Source of the DNA: Flavobacteriaceae bacterium
Lineage (GTDB): Bacteria; Bacteroidota; Bacteroidia; Flavobacteriales; Weeksellaceae
DNA: 13,629 nt
Assembly: GCA_031289875.1 (NCBI GenBank)
Contig: JAITOO010000007.1
Span: 1 to 13,629, forward strand
Direction of reading: 5' to 3'
Shown here: one piece after another, positions 1 through 5,787 of the stretch
Layout of the letters: each line of letters starts with the position of its first letter
How positions within the stretch are numbered: position 1 is the stretch's first letter
The notes under the pieces: generated by a model
The model's database searches: none
Told to the model about the DNA's origin: nothing
What the model saw: only the letters and a program-made list of their open reading frames with translations
Program-made: the position numbers and the translations under genes

Positions 1-185
1 GCATATTCAATCAACTCATTTTCTGCATATATATTCTTTATATGTTCATTTATCGTTGACTTTGATTTATTAAAAAGAATCGACATTTGGTCTTGCGTCA
101 GCCAAACCGTTTCATCTTCTAAACGGACATCAATCTTGATATTGCCGTTAGGAGTTTCGTATATAAGTATTTCGCCTGTGTTCAT
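1..185 (-). CDS. RhuM-family virulence/toxin-like protein, N-terminal part (cut by window edge)
   Basis: I translated this directly: an ATG at 183-185 opens a minus-strand frame that stays open to base 1 (61 codons). The protein starts with a short beta-rich piece (MNTGEILIYETPNGNIKI), followed by a segment containing VWLTQDQMSILF, then STINEHIKNIY and AENELIEY. The VWLTQ.QM..LF / HIKNIY.E.EL pattern is the hallmark of the RhuM family (PF13310). RhuM was named from Salmonella pathogenicity island 3; its biochemical role is not established, although the N-terminus looks like a helix-turn-helix. Most of the protein, perhaps 80%, lies outside the window, so I cannot say whether it is intact or fused to a Fic domain as some members are. 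It begins 7 bp after the CPBP protease stop codon, which suggests cotranscription. Confidence 0.8.
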   Translation of the reverse strand, partial: MNTGEILIYETPNGNIKIDVRLEDETVWLTQDQMSILFNKSKSTINEHIKNIYAENELIEY

Positions 186-192
186 TTTGAAT

Positions 193-924
193 TTATTTTG
201 CTATCTCGTAAAAAACTTTTCCATTCATAATAATTATTCCGATTGCAGGAATCAACCAAACAATTCCATTTATCAGCATAAATTTGCCGTCTTCCAACGA
301 ATTGTAAAAGAAAAATACAAATCCGATATTTATCGACAGATGGAATATGGCTGCAACAATCAAATTGTATTCTGTGTTCCGAAGCAACCAAGCTATGATA
401 ATTGAAGCTGATGTTGTAAAAAGAAGAAATCCCGTCATAAAAAGAAATCCGTTTTTATAATGTCCGACATGCCATAATCCCCAAATGAGTCCAATAATAA
501 TTGAAGCGAATAATATCGAACTCTTTTTCTCTAAAACCGGCTGTAAAAAACTTCGCCAACCGATTTCTTCTCCCAACGCACCAAGTAACATTCCGACAAG
601 CATTACAGGAATAAGTTTTGATAACTTCTCGGTAATCTTTACATTCAAACCGATTTGCTTGCCAATAAAAAAGGTAATTGCAAATAAAATCAAGGGAAAA
701 ACGAAAGCAATTAATGATTTGCACAAAATAGATTTATCAAGACTAAAGTTTATCGAAGCAGGTAAATTCCCATATATCAAAAAGAGTATCAATACTGTAA
801 TGGCAGGAGCTAATTGAGGGAGGGTTATTCTTTCGAAACTTAAATTTGTTTTCTGCTGGCTAATAGCTAATATTGCAGTAAAAAAGAATGTTATAAAAAC
901 GAACAGTATTATTTTCCAAATCAT
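193..924 (-). CDS. CPBP family intramembrane glutamic endopeptidase (Abi/CAAX-type)
   Basis: The 243-residue, highly hydrophobic protein has about seven or eight predicted membrane spans. The three family motifs are intact. Motif 1 is EEIGWRSFL, with the glutamate pair at 119-120 and arginine 124. Motif 2 is WGLWH, with histidine 152. Motif 3 is FHLSIN, with histidine 195 and asparagine 199. These are the residues known to form the active site in Rce1/CPBP (PF02517) proteases, so the enzyme should be active. In bacteria, members act in bacteriocin maturation or self-immunity and sometimes phage abortive infection; the substrate here is unknown. It is upstream of, and nearly touching, the RhuM-like gene. 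The start at 922-924 follows a short purine-rich stretch, and no other methionine precedes the first membrane span. The gene is AT-rich. Confidence 0.88.
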   Translation of the reverse strand: MIWKIILFVFITFFFTAILAISQQKTNLSFERITLPQLAPAITVLILFLIYGNLPASINFSLDKSILCKSLIAFVFPLILFAITFFIGKQIGLNVKITEKLSKLIPVMLVGMLLGALGEEIGWRSFLQPVLEKKSSILFASIIIGLIWGLWHVGHYKNGFLFMTGFLLFTTSASIIIAWLLRNTEYNLIVAAIFHLSINIGFVFFFYNSLEDGKFMLINGIVWLIPAIGIIIMNGKVFYEIAK

Positions 925-1240
925 ATTTTCAATCTTCTTTTTTTTATTCCCTTTCGGGGACGGTTTATCATTATTTTAAATTTCATTCCTAATTCCTATA
1001 TTAGCTCATTATTTTCCAGACAATGCTTTTCAACTGCCGCAAACTTTGCCCTTCGCGTCGTTCAATCGCCGTCCATTCCGAATCAAAACGGTCAATAGCG
1101 CTGATTGCGTTTATTAAATCCCAATCAACATTTAACCGAAAATCAAATACTTTATTACCAATACCTTACAATTTTTAATGATACGATTTGAGCCGAAAAG
1201 ATACGCAAATGATACGATACAACCAAATCGTCCAACTTCT
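925..1240. other. Intergenic stretch with gene debris
   Basis: This 316-bp gap contains no intact gene. Its main content is the minus-strand Fic remnant at 1001-1165. An 11-bp direct repeat, AATGATACGAT, occurs at 1177-1187 and again at 1208-1218, just beyond the remnant's upstream end. A small CCC/GGG hairpin lies at about 950-960 without a T-run on the correct side, so I do not call it a terminator. I found no clear TAnnTTTG promoter for the CPBP gene. Confidence 0.5.
1001..1165 (-). pseudogene. Fic-family protein remnant (N-terminal fragment)
   Basis: The minus-strand frame between the TAA at 1166-1168 and the TAA at 1001-1003 encodes 54 residues and has no usable start codon. It contains FDFRLNVDWDLINAISAIDRF followed by an EWTAIERREGQSLRQLKSI segment. 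From memory this matches the N-terminal region of Bacteroidota Fic/DOC adenylyltransferase-type proteins, in which REGQSLKQLKSIATVRSVGAST leads on to the Fic core. Here the match breaks right after LKSI and runs into WKIMS and a stop. The catalytic HxFx(D/E)GNGR motif and everything after are missing, and the 5' end is also lost. It is best read as a decayed, deleted gene. Assignment rests on recalled family consensus, not a search. It sits beside a RhuM-like gene, a combination typical of islands. Confidence 0.6.
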
Positions 1241-1837
1241 TTATTCATTAGTGTTAAAATTTAAATTGTATTCCATACATTGTATAGTAGAATTTGTTAT
1301 ATCATTTCCATGAATCTTTTTTAAAATTTCAAAAGACAAATCTATGCCTGCAGATATACCACCGGAAGTATAGACATTATCAAAATGAGTATATCTTTTA
1401 TTTTTTTGAGGTAAACCGGTTTTTTCTAATTCAACTATTTCATCATAAACCTCTTGATGTGTACAAAAGGGTTTATTTTTTAACATTCCTAAATTTGCAA
1501 TTATTCTAGCGCCGGAACAAATACTTAACATATACTCACAGGATAGATATGTCTTTTTTATCCATTTTAAATAGGTGGAATTATCTTTAATTATCTTAGT
1601 ACCAGCGCCTCCTGGAATAATTAAAATATCAATGTGAGGTGCGTTTTCAAAATTATACTTAGGCTGGACAGACATACCATTAATGGTGTTGATTGTTTCT
1701 AAAGTTTCTGAAATTAAAAAGGTATTAAAAAGAGAATGATTATGTATTTCCGATGAAACCGAAAAAACTTCGAAGGGACCTGCAAAATCAAGAACCTCTA
1801 CATTTTCAAAAATTAATATACCTACATTTTTCTTCAT
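1241..1837 (-). CDS. DJ-1/PfpI family protein, isonitrile hydratase-like
   Basis: This 198-residue protein is a full-length single-domain class I glutamine-amidotransferase-like fold. Visible landmarks are the N-terminal strand VGILIF, the acidic residue aspartate 17 in the LDFAG turn, the IIPGGAG loop at about 73-79, the nucleophile elbow SICSGA with cysteine 107, and the C-terminal TSGGISAGIDLSFEIL block at 157-172. Aspartate 17, the nucleophilic cysteine and the GG(I/V)(S/T)AGID block are shared with Pseudomonas isonitrile hydratase (InhA), which hydrates isonitriles to N-formamides. Many relatives have other or unknown reactions, so the substrate is uncertain. The gene stands alone, has a purine-rich AGGATATTT just before its ATG, and looks more AT-rich than the regulator gene next to it, which fits acquisition with the left-hand accessory region. 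Confidence 0.85.
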   Translation of the reverse strand: MKKNVGILIFENVEVLDFAGPFEVFSVSSEIHNHSLFNTFLISETLETINTINGMSVQPKYNFENAPHIDILIIPGGAGTKIIKDNSTYLKWIKKTYLSCEYMLSICSGARIIANLGMLKNKPFCTHQEVYDEIVELEKTGLPQKNKRYTHFDNVYTSGGISAGIDLSFEILKKIHGNDITNSTIQCMEYNLNFNTNE

Positions 1838-1952
1838 AAATATCCTATTTAATTAAAACTTTGATAAAATTCATTTTTCTATAACACTGTTTTTCAGTCA
1901 GTTTCTAACTGTCGCCGTTGATTATTGTGGGTTTCGTTTTTTCTATCATTTT

Positions 1953-3131
1953 CTAACAAAAACTTTTCACATCTTCTACCGTAACAGGGTTCGCACCGAG
2001 AATTATCAGGCGTTCCACCACGTTGCGCAGTTCGCGTATGTTGCCTGTCCATTCGAACGTTTGCAGCAGTTCCAATGCTTCGGGCGAGAATTTCTTCGGC
2101 TGTGCGCCGTATTCTTCGCCAATAATCTGCGAAAAATGTTCCACCAGCAGCGGTATGTCTTCCTTACGCTCTTTCAGCGACGGCACTTTCAATTCAATGA
2201 CGGACAAGCGGTGAAACAAGTCCTCTCGGAATTTTCCTTGCTGAATTTCTTCTTTCAAGTTCTTATTGGTAGCGGTAATCACGCGTACATCAACGGAAAC
2301 CTCGCCGTCGCTGCCCACGCGACTTACCTTGCCTTCCTGCAAAGCCCGCAAAACCTTTGCCTGTGCAGACAAACTCATATCTCCGACTTCGTCCAAGAAA
2401 AGCGTTCCTTTGTTTGCCAATTCAAATTTTCCTTGTTTGTCCTTGACTGCTCCCGTAAAAGAGCCTTTCACATGTCCAAACAACTCGCTTTCAATCAATT
2501 CGGAAGGAATAGCAGCACAATTTACTTCTATCATCGGCATAGCTGAACGTTCGCTTTTTTCGTGAATGGCGTGTGCCACCAACTCTTTTCCTGTGCCGTT
2601 TGCGCCTGTAATCAAAACGCGTGCATCGGTTGGGGATACTTTGTTGATGATACCCTTGATTTCTTCTAATTTTGAGGAAGAACCAATCATTTCGTATTTT
2701 TTGCTTACTTTCTTTTTGAGAATTTTGTTCTGTGTGAAAAGTTTTTGGTTTTCATAAATCAAGTCCTTCTTGTCCAGCGCATTACGTACTGCGCTCAACA
2801 GTCGCCCCAAATCAGGCGGTTTGGAAATGTAATCAAAAGCGCCTTTTTTGATGCAATTCACGGCAACATCAATGTTTCCGTGTCCTGAAATCATCACAAA
2901 CGGAAGAGTCGGTTTTTCAGGCATCACAGCATTCAGCAATTCCTCGCCGTCCATTTTCGGCATTTTGATATCGCAAAGAACCAAGTCGTAATCATTCTTG
3001 TCAATGAGGGATTTCCCCGCTGCACCGTCGGCAGCTTCATCTATTTCAAAATTTTCATTTTCGTCCAAAAGAATGTTTTTTAGCACTCTGCGGATAACGT
3101 CTTCATCTTCAACAATTAAAATCTTTGACAT
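1953..3131 (-). CDS. NtrC-type sigma-54 activator response regulator lacking a C-terminal Fis domain
   Basis: The 392-residue protein has a receiver domain (1-120) with the phosphoacceptor aspartate 54 in LVLCDIKMP, conserved serine 82 and lysine 104. A linker leads to an AAA+ sigma-54 interaction domain at about 147-375. The Walker A is GANGTGKE (176-183), a variant of GESGTGKE. The sigma-54 contact loop reads GSFTGA (223-228). Walker B is TLFLDE (243-248), and the sensor II helix is GNIRELRNVVER. The protein then ends about 18 residues later, so the usual 40-60 residue Fis-type helix-turn-helix is absent. Phosphorylation should control oligomerisation and sigma-54 open-complex formation, but DNA targeting must be indirect or absent. 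No sensor kinase is adjacent. A TAAATTTG -7 box lies at 3159-3166. The frame downstream of the stop shows no lost Fis helix. Confidence 0.93.
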   Translation of the reverse strand: MSKILIVEDEDVIRRVLKNILLDENENFEIDEAADGAAGKSLIDKNDYDLVLCDIKMPKMDGEELLNAVMPEKPTLPFVMISGHGNIDVAVNCIKKGAFDYISKPPDLGRLLSAVRNALDKKDLIYENQKLFTQNKILKKKVSKKYEMIGSSSKLEEIKGIINKVSPTDARVLITGANGTGKELVAHAIHEKSERSAMPMIEVNCAAIPSELIESELFGHVKGSFTGAVKDKQGKFELANKGTLFLDEVGDMSLSAQAKVLRALQEGKVSRVGSDGEVSVDVRVITATNKNLKEEIQQGKFREDLFHRLSVIELKVPSLKERKEDIPLLVEHFSQIIGEEYGAQPKKFSPEALELLQTFEWTGNIRELRNVVERLIILGANPVTVEDVKSFC

Positions 3132-3155
3132 ATAAAAAGCTGCTTTTTATTTTTG
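3124..3155 (+). promoter_or_regulatory. Candidate Bacteroidota sigma-A promoter on the plus strand
   Basis: TTTG at 3124-3127, a 20-bp spacer and TATTTTTG at 3148-3155 fit the known Bacteroidota pattern TTTG-N19-21-TAnnTTTG on both elements and spacing. Transcription would start near 3160 and run away from the response regulator. The -33 element overlaps that gene's start codon (3129-3131), so the two promoters would occlude each other. No protein-coding gene lies downstream on this strand. Confidence 0.5.
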
Positions 3156-3158
3156 GCT

Positions 3159-3166
3159 CAAATTTA
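3159..3166 (-). promoter_or_regulatory. Candidate -7 box for the NtrC-type regulator gene
   Basis: On the minus strand this reads TAAATTTG, a full match to TAnnTTTG, 27 bp before the start codon at 3131. No clear TTTG is found 19-21 bp further upstream, so the call rests on the -7 element alone. Confidence 0.35.
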
Positions 3167-3385
3167 ATGAAAAAATATGACTTTTTCGGCAGGCAGATGA
3201 AAAGGATTCAAAAACAAAAACAGCGCCTTTTGAGTGTCGTTCCCATTTTGACATTGTTAAGCAGATGTGGATTTCGGACATTTTCAACAAGTTAAATTAT
3301 TGGTATTCAGTTCTATTTCATTAAAATCTATAGGTATTTAACAATGCTGTCTGTTTATAACCCCTTTACTTAGGGTGTTTTTTTA
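3161..3385 (+). ncRNA. Candidate small RNA of unknown family
   Basis: A plus-strand promoter match ends at 3155 and a T7-tailed hairpin sits at 3360-3384, which would define an RNA of about 225 nt. It contains no convincing reading frame. Inside it, CTTTTTC (3181-3187) can pair with GAAAAGG (3199-3205). CATTGTTAA (3252-3260) pairs perfectly with TTAACAATG (3338-3346), closing a 77-nt interior. A competing pair, GTTAAAT (3291-3297) with ATTTAAC (3336-3342), shares the right arm, so two folds exclude each other. A long closing stem around an open interior is vaguely like 6S RNA, but I cannot assign a family. The same DNA is the 5' region of the regulator gene on the other strand, so the repeat could instead act there. 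Confidence 0.35.
3360..3384 (+). terminator. Weak rho-independent terminator
   Basis: ACCC (3360-3363) pairs with GGGT (3373-3376) across a 9-nt loop; one base later comes a run of seven T. The four-base stem is short, so efficiency is uncertain. No protein gene reads into it on this strand. Confidence 0.35.
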
Positions 3386-3448
3386 TTTAGGACAAGCAGT
3401 GATTCTGTTTTAACTTTCCTCTGTCATTTCAAGCAAAAAGTGAAAGTT

Positions 3449-3464
3449 TGGCATGAGTTTTGAT
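3449..3464 (+). promoter_or_regulatory. Sigma-54-like promoter site
   Basis: TGGCATGAGTTTTGAT has a perfect -24 half (TGGCAYR), and GG-N10 spacing to the -12 half, which reads TTGA instead of TTGC. The predicted start near 3475 would make a roughly 65-nt RNA ending at the strong terminator at 3515-3540. The mismatch at a normally invariant base keeps confidence low. The only supporting context is the sigma-54 activator gene nearby. Confidence 0.25.
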
Positions 3465-3514
3465 TTTTATTGCTCGTTCATAAGGCAGTGAATTTTTCAT
3501 AGTAGTTAGTTTTG

Positions 3515-3540
3515 ACCCCGCCCTTTGGGTGGGGTTTTTT
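3515..3540 (+). terminator. Strong rho-independent terminator, plus strand
   Basis: ACCCCGCCC (3515-3523) pairs with GGGTGGGGT (3527-3535), a 9-bp stem with one G-T wobble and a TTT loop, followed directly by T-rich sequence to 3540. The T-run is on the plus strand only; on the minus strand, downstream of pncA, no T-run follows the hairpin. It therefore appears to end a plus-strand transcript, although no plus-strand protein gene precedes it. Confidence 0.65.
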
Positions 3541-3558
3541 ATTGCAATCTCCTTATTA

Positions 3559-4149
3559 TCAGGCAATTTCTCCGCCCATCTTCACAAACTCCTCTTTGAT
3601 TTTCTCAAAATTGTCTGCAAAAATAGGTTTTGTGGCTTGTTCCAAAATTCTCGTCTTAAATCCTTGTACTACTGCATCTTTGGCGGTAAAATACACACAA
3701 AAATCGGCAGCAAGTCCGCACACATCAATTTCTGTTATTTGCTTTCCTCTAAGATAATCCGCTAATCCTGTGGACTTTAACTTTCCATTATCAAAAAATC
3801 CGCTATAACTGTCTATTTGTGTTTCCGTTCCTTTTCTGAAAATAGTTTCTATCAGATTCTGATTCAGCTCTTTGGGAAATTCTGCTCCGAAAGTTCCTTG
3901 CACGCAATGGTCAGTCCACAACGTTTGGTCTAAGCCGAGCAATTCAATAGAGTCATAAGGTTTTTTTCCTTCATGCTGAGACGCAAAACTCTGATGATTA
4001 GACGGATGCCAATCCTGAGTTGCTACGACTAAATCATAATTTTTTTGCAGTTCGTTTACCAAAGGAATTATTGTATCTCCTTCATTCACAGGAAGATTCC
4101 CTTCGGGAAGAAAATCGTTTTGTATATCGACAATAATTAATGCTTTCAT
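3559..4149 (-). CDS. pncA: Nicotinamidase (bifunctional nicotinamidase/pyrazinamidase)
   Basis: This 196-residue protein is a full-length isochorismatase-fold amidase that deamidates nicotinamide to nicotinate in NAD salvage. The catalytic triad is visible: aspartate 8 in IVDIQNDF, lysine 106 in IFRKGT, and cysteine 151 in GLAADFCV. The metal site is also present, with aspartate 47 and histidine 49 in TQDWHPSNH and histidine 81 in DHCVQGT. DSYSGFFDNG follows the lysine as in E. coli PncA. It is read as a single gene 129 bp downstream of the muramidase and has its own candidate -7 box, so independent expression is likely. Its loss or presence commonly decides pyrazinamide sensitivity in other bacteria. 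All key residues are intact and identification is secure. Confidence 0.95.
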   Translation of the reverse strand: MKALIIVDIQNDFLPEGNLPVNEGDTIIPLVNELQKNYDLVVATQDWHPSNHQSFASQHEGKKPYDSIELLGLDQTLWTDHCVQGTFGAEFPKELNQNLIETIFRKGTETQIDSYSGFFDNGKLKSTGLADYLRGKQITEIDVCGLAADFCVYFTAKDAVVQGFKTRILEQATKPIFADNFEKIKEEFVKMGGEIA

Positions 4150-4157
4150 AATTAATG

Positions 4158-4165
4158 CAAAAATA
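4158..4165 (-). promoter_or_regulatory. Candidate -7 box for pncA
   Basis: On the minus strand this reads TATTTTTG, matching TAnnTTTG. It ends only 8 bp before the pncA ATG, so the mRNA would have almost no leader. The -33 position reads TTTTC rather than TTTG, so the match is partial. Confidence 0.35.
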
Positions 4166-4278
4166 AATAATTTTTATTGTAAAGGAAAATTTTCTGATTT
4201 TATGAAATTATAATTATACACTCTTTGCTATAAATCGCTATATAACAACATATTACTAAGAAATATCAACCTCGCCTC

Positions 4279-5142
4279 TTATTCCACCGTCATTTTCCGA
4301 AGGGCAGAAATATCACCGTTAAAGACATTCAAATCTACAAAATTCCGGTTGATGCCTTTAACTATCCCTTTTTCAGAGAATTGCCAAAACGTCCACCGTT
4401 CGTGCAGAGGTTCTTTTATCAAATTATAATTTGCTACCCAAATTGGGTACGAAGAAAGGTCTAAATCAGCAATATGATGGATGAAATACGCATCATTGGA
4501 ATAAATAATCGGCTTGATTTGATACGCATTTTCAACGATTTTCAACCAATTGAGCAAGCCTTTTTTCAGCAGTTTCAAAGACTGTTCGGACGGAATGTCC
4601 TCTACATCAAGAACAGGCGGCAAGTCGCCTTTTTCCAACTGCACGGTTCTCAGGAAGTTGTGTGCCTGTTCGGTGGAATTTTTATTCACATCATAATAAT
4701 GATATGCTCCGCGAAGGATATTCTTTTCTTTCAATTTTTCCCAGTTTGTACCGAAAAAAGGGTCTTGCACAAGAACGCCCCGTGTTGCCCGCACAAAAGC
4801 GAAAGATATGGGAATCCTTTCAGTCATCTCTGCAAGGCTGTCCCATTTTATTTCCCCTTGATGGCGGCTGAGGTCGATGCCGAAAGCATTTCCGTAATAT
4901 TCGCTCAAAACGAACTGAATTTTCGCCACTTCAGCTTTGCTTCTCTTCGCATCTAATTGAGAATAAGAATAATCGGCTTTTTGAAATCTTCCTTTTAAAA
5001 CGTAATAATACATTTCCAGCGTAGTTCGGAAGAAAAACAACAAAGCCAGAACAATAACAATTCCCGTGAGCCAATAATAAAATTGCCGTGAATTTCTGAC
5101 AAAAAAGGACGTTTTTTTCTTTTTTCTTCGATTTTTTTGCAT
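4279..5142 (-). CDS. Membrane-anchored GH25 lysozyme (N,O-diacetylmuramidase)
   Basis: The 287-residue protein opens with a basic cytoplasmic tail (RRKKKK), then one membrane span at about 22-40, a roughly 45-residue stalk and a GH25 domain from about 86 to 280. The GH25 family hydrolyses the beta-1,4 bond between N-acetylmuramate and N-acetylglucosamine. Expected catalytic acids are visible: aspartate 90 in FGIDLSRHQG, the DVE pair aspartate 179/glutamate 181 in PPVLDVED, and aspartate 270 in NFVDLNVFNG. WTFWQFS near 250 is the usual late family motif. The topology (inside tail, periplasmic domain) suggests endogenous cell-wall remodelling rather than a phage endolysin. Its ATG touches the gmk stop codon (TAGATG on the minus strand), so translational coupling with gmk is likely. 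Confidence 0.9.
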   Translation of the reverse strand: MQKNRRKKKKTSFFVRNSRQFYYWLTGIVIVLALLFFFRTTLEMYYYVLKGRFQKADYSYSQLDAKRSKAEVAKIQFVLSEYYGNAFGIDLSRHQGEIKWDSLAEMTERIPISFAFVRATRGVLVQDPFFGTNWEKLKEKNILRGAYHYYDVNKNSTEQAHNFLRTVQLEKGDLPPVLDVEDIPSEQSLKLLKKGLLNWLKIVENAYQIKPIIYSNDAYFIHHIADLDLSSYPIWVANYNLIKEPLHERWTFWQFSEKGIVKGINRNFVDLNVFNGDISALRKMTVE

Positions 5143-5784
5143 CTACTGCAAATTCAAAAAAGATTTAACTAATTTTTCGGCTTTTATTTCGGCTTTTTCT
5201 AAATTTTCATTCACCAAAACCACATCAAAATCTTTGGCGTAGGAAAGTTCCTTGTCAGCTTTGTCAAGGCGCATTTTCAATGTTTCTTCGCTTTCGGTGC
5301 AACGTTCGCGCAGGCGTTTTTCGAGTTCTGTAAGTGACGGAGGAGAAACGAAAACTGCCAAAGCCCGCTCCTTGAACTGTTTTTTAAGGTTCAGCCCGCC
5401 TTTTACGTCAATATCGAAAATGACGTGTTTGCCGGCGTTCCACAAGCGATCAATTTCTGTGTGAAGCGTGCCGTAATATCGTCCGCCATAGACTTCCTCG
5501 TATTCTATAAATTCCTGATTTTTAATCTTTTGTTTAAATTCATCAACGGTTAAAAAGTAATAATCTTTGCCGTCGATTTCATTTTTGCGCTTGTCTCTGG
5601 TGGTGCAGGACACGGAAAAAGAAAGTTCCGGAATGTGCTTTAAAAGGTGCTTCACAAGGGTTGTTTTGCCTGAGCCTGAGGGCGCTGAAAAGATGATGAG
5701 TTTGCCTTCTGCCATTTTTCCCGGTAACAAGCCTGATTTTAATTCAAATGTGTCTCCACCGGGTTTTTGATAGATTAATCCCAT
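5143..5784 (-). CDS. gmk: Guanylate kinase
   Basis: Transfers phosphate from ATP to GMP (to GDP) in the cytoplasm. The P-loop APSGSGKTT is at about 34-42 of the longest frame, followed by [21 protein letters not shown] (the GMP-binding SxTTR and YxF parts), the [13 protein letters not shown] block, DIDVKGG, and the lid arginines in LEKRLRER. The longest frame gives 213 residues. Normal family members start five to ten residues before [11 protein letters not shown], so the methionine at codon 24 (ATG 5713-5715) giving 190 residues is the more likely start. The extra 23 residues resemble nothing I recognise. The longer start sits 3 bp after the yicC stop, which would favour coupling. The order yicC-gmk is common in Bacteroidota, where nadD often follows; here a muramidase follows. 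Confidence 0.95.
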   Translation of the reverse strand: MGLIYQKPGGDTFELKSGLLPGKMAEGKLIIFSAPSGSGKTTLVKHLLKHIPELSFSVSCTTRDKRKNEIDGKDYYFLTVDEFKQKIKNQEFIEYEEVYGGRYYGTLHTEIDRLWNAGKHVIFDIDVKGGLNLKKQFKERALAVFVSPPSLTELEKRLRERCTESEETLKMRLDKADKELSYAKDFDVVLVNENLEKAEIKAEKLVKSFLNLQ

Positions 5785-5787
5785 GAT

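Noticed and set aside
1899..1911. CAGTTTCTAACTG palindrome upstream of the DJ-1/PfpI gene
   Set aside because: Five-base arms are expected by chance in a window of this size, and no second copy or promoter match places it as an operator.
2061..2546. Plus-strand open frame of 161 codons over the NtrC-type gene
   Set aside because: Shadow of the conserved AAA+ domain on the other strand; glutamine/phenylalanine/cysteine-rich and without domains.
4474..4956. Plus-strand open frame of 160 codons over the muramidase gene
   Set aside because: Opposite strand of the intact GH25 catalytic domain; no start context or family match.
4279..5142. Phage endolysin or secreted toxin for the GH25 protein
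   Set aside because: The N-terminal basic tail and single membrane span, absence of holin or phage genes and tight coupling to gmk favour a cell-wall maintenance enzyme.
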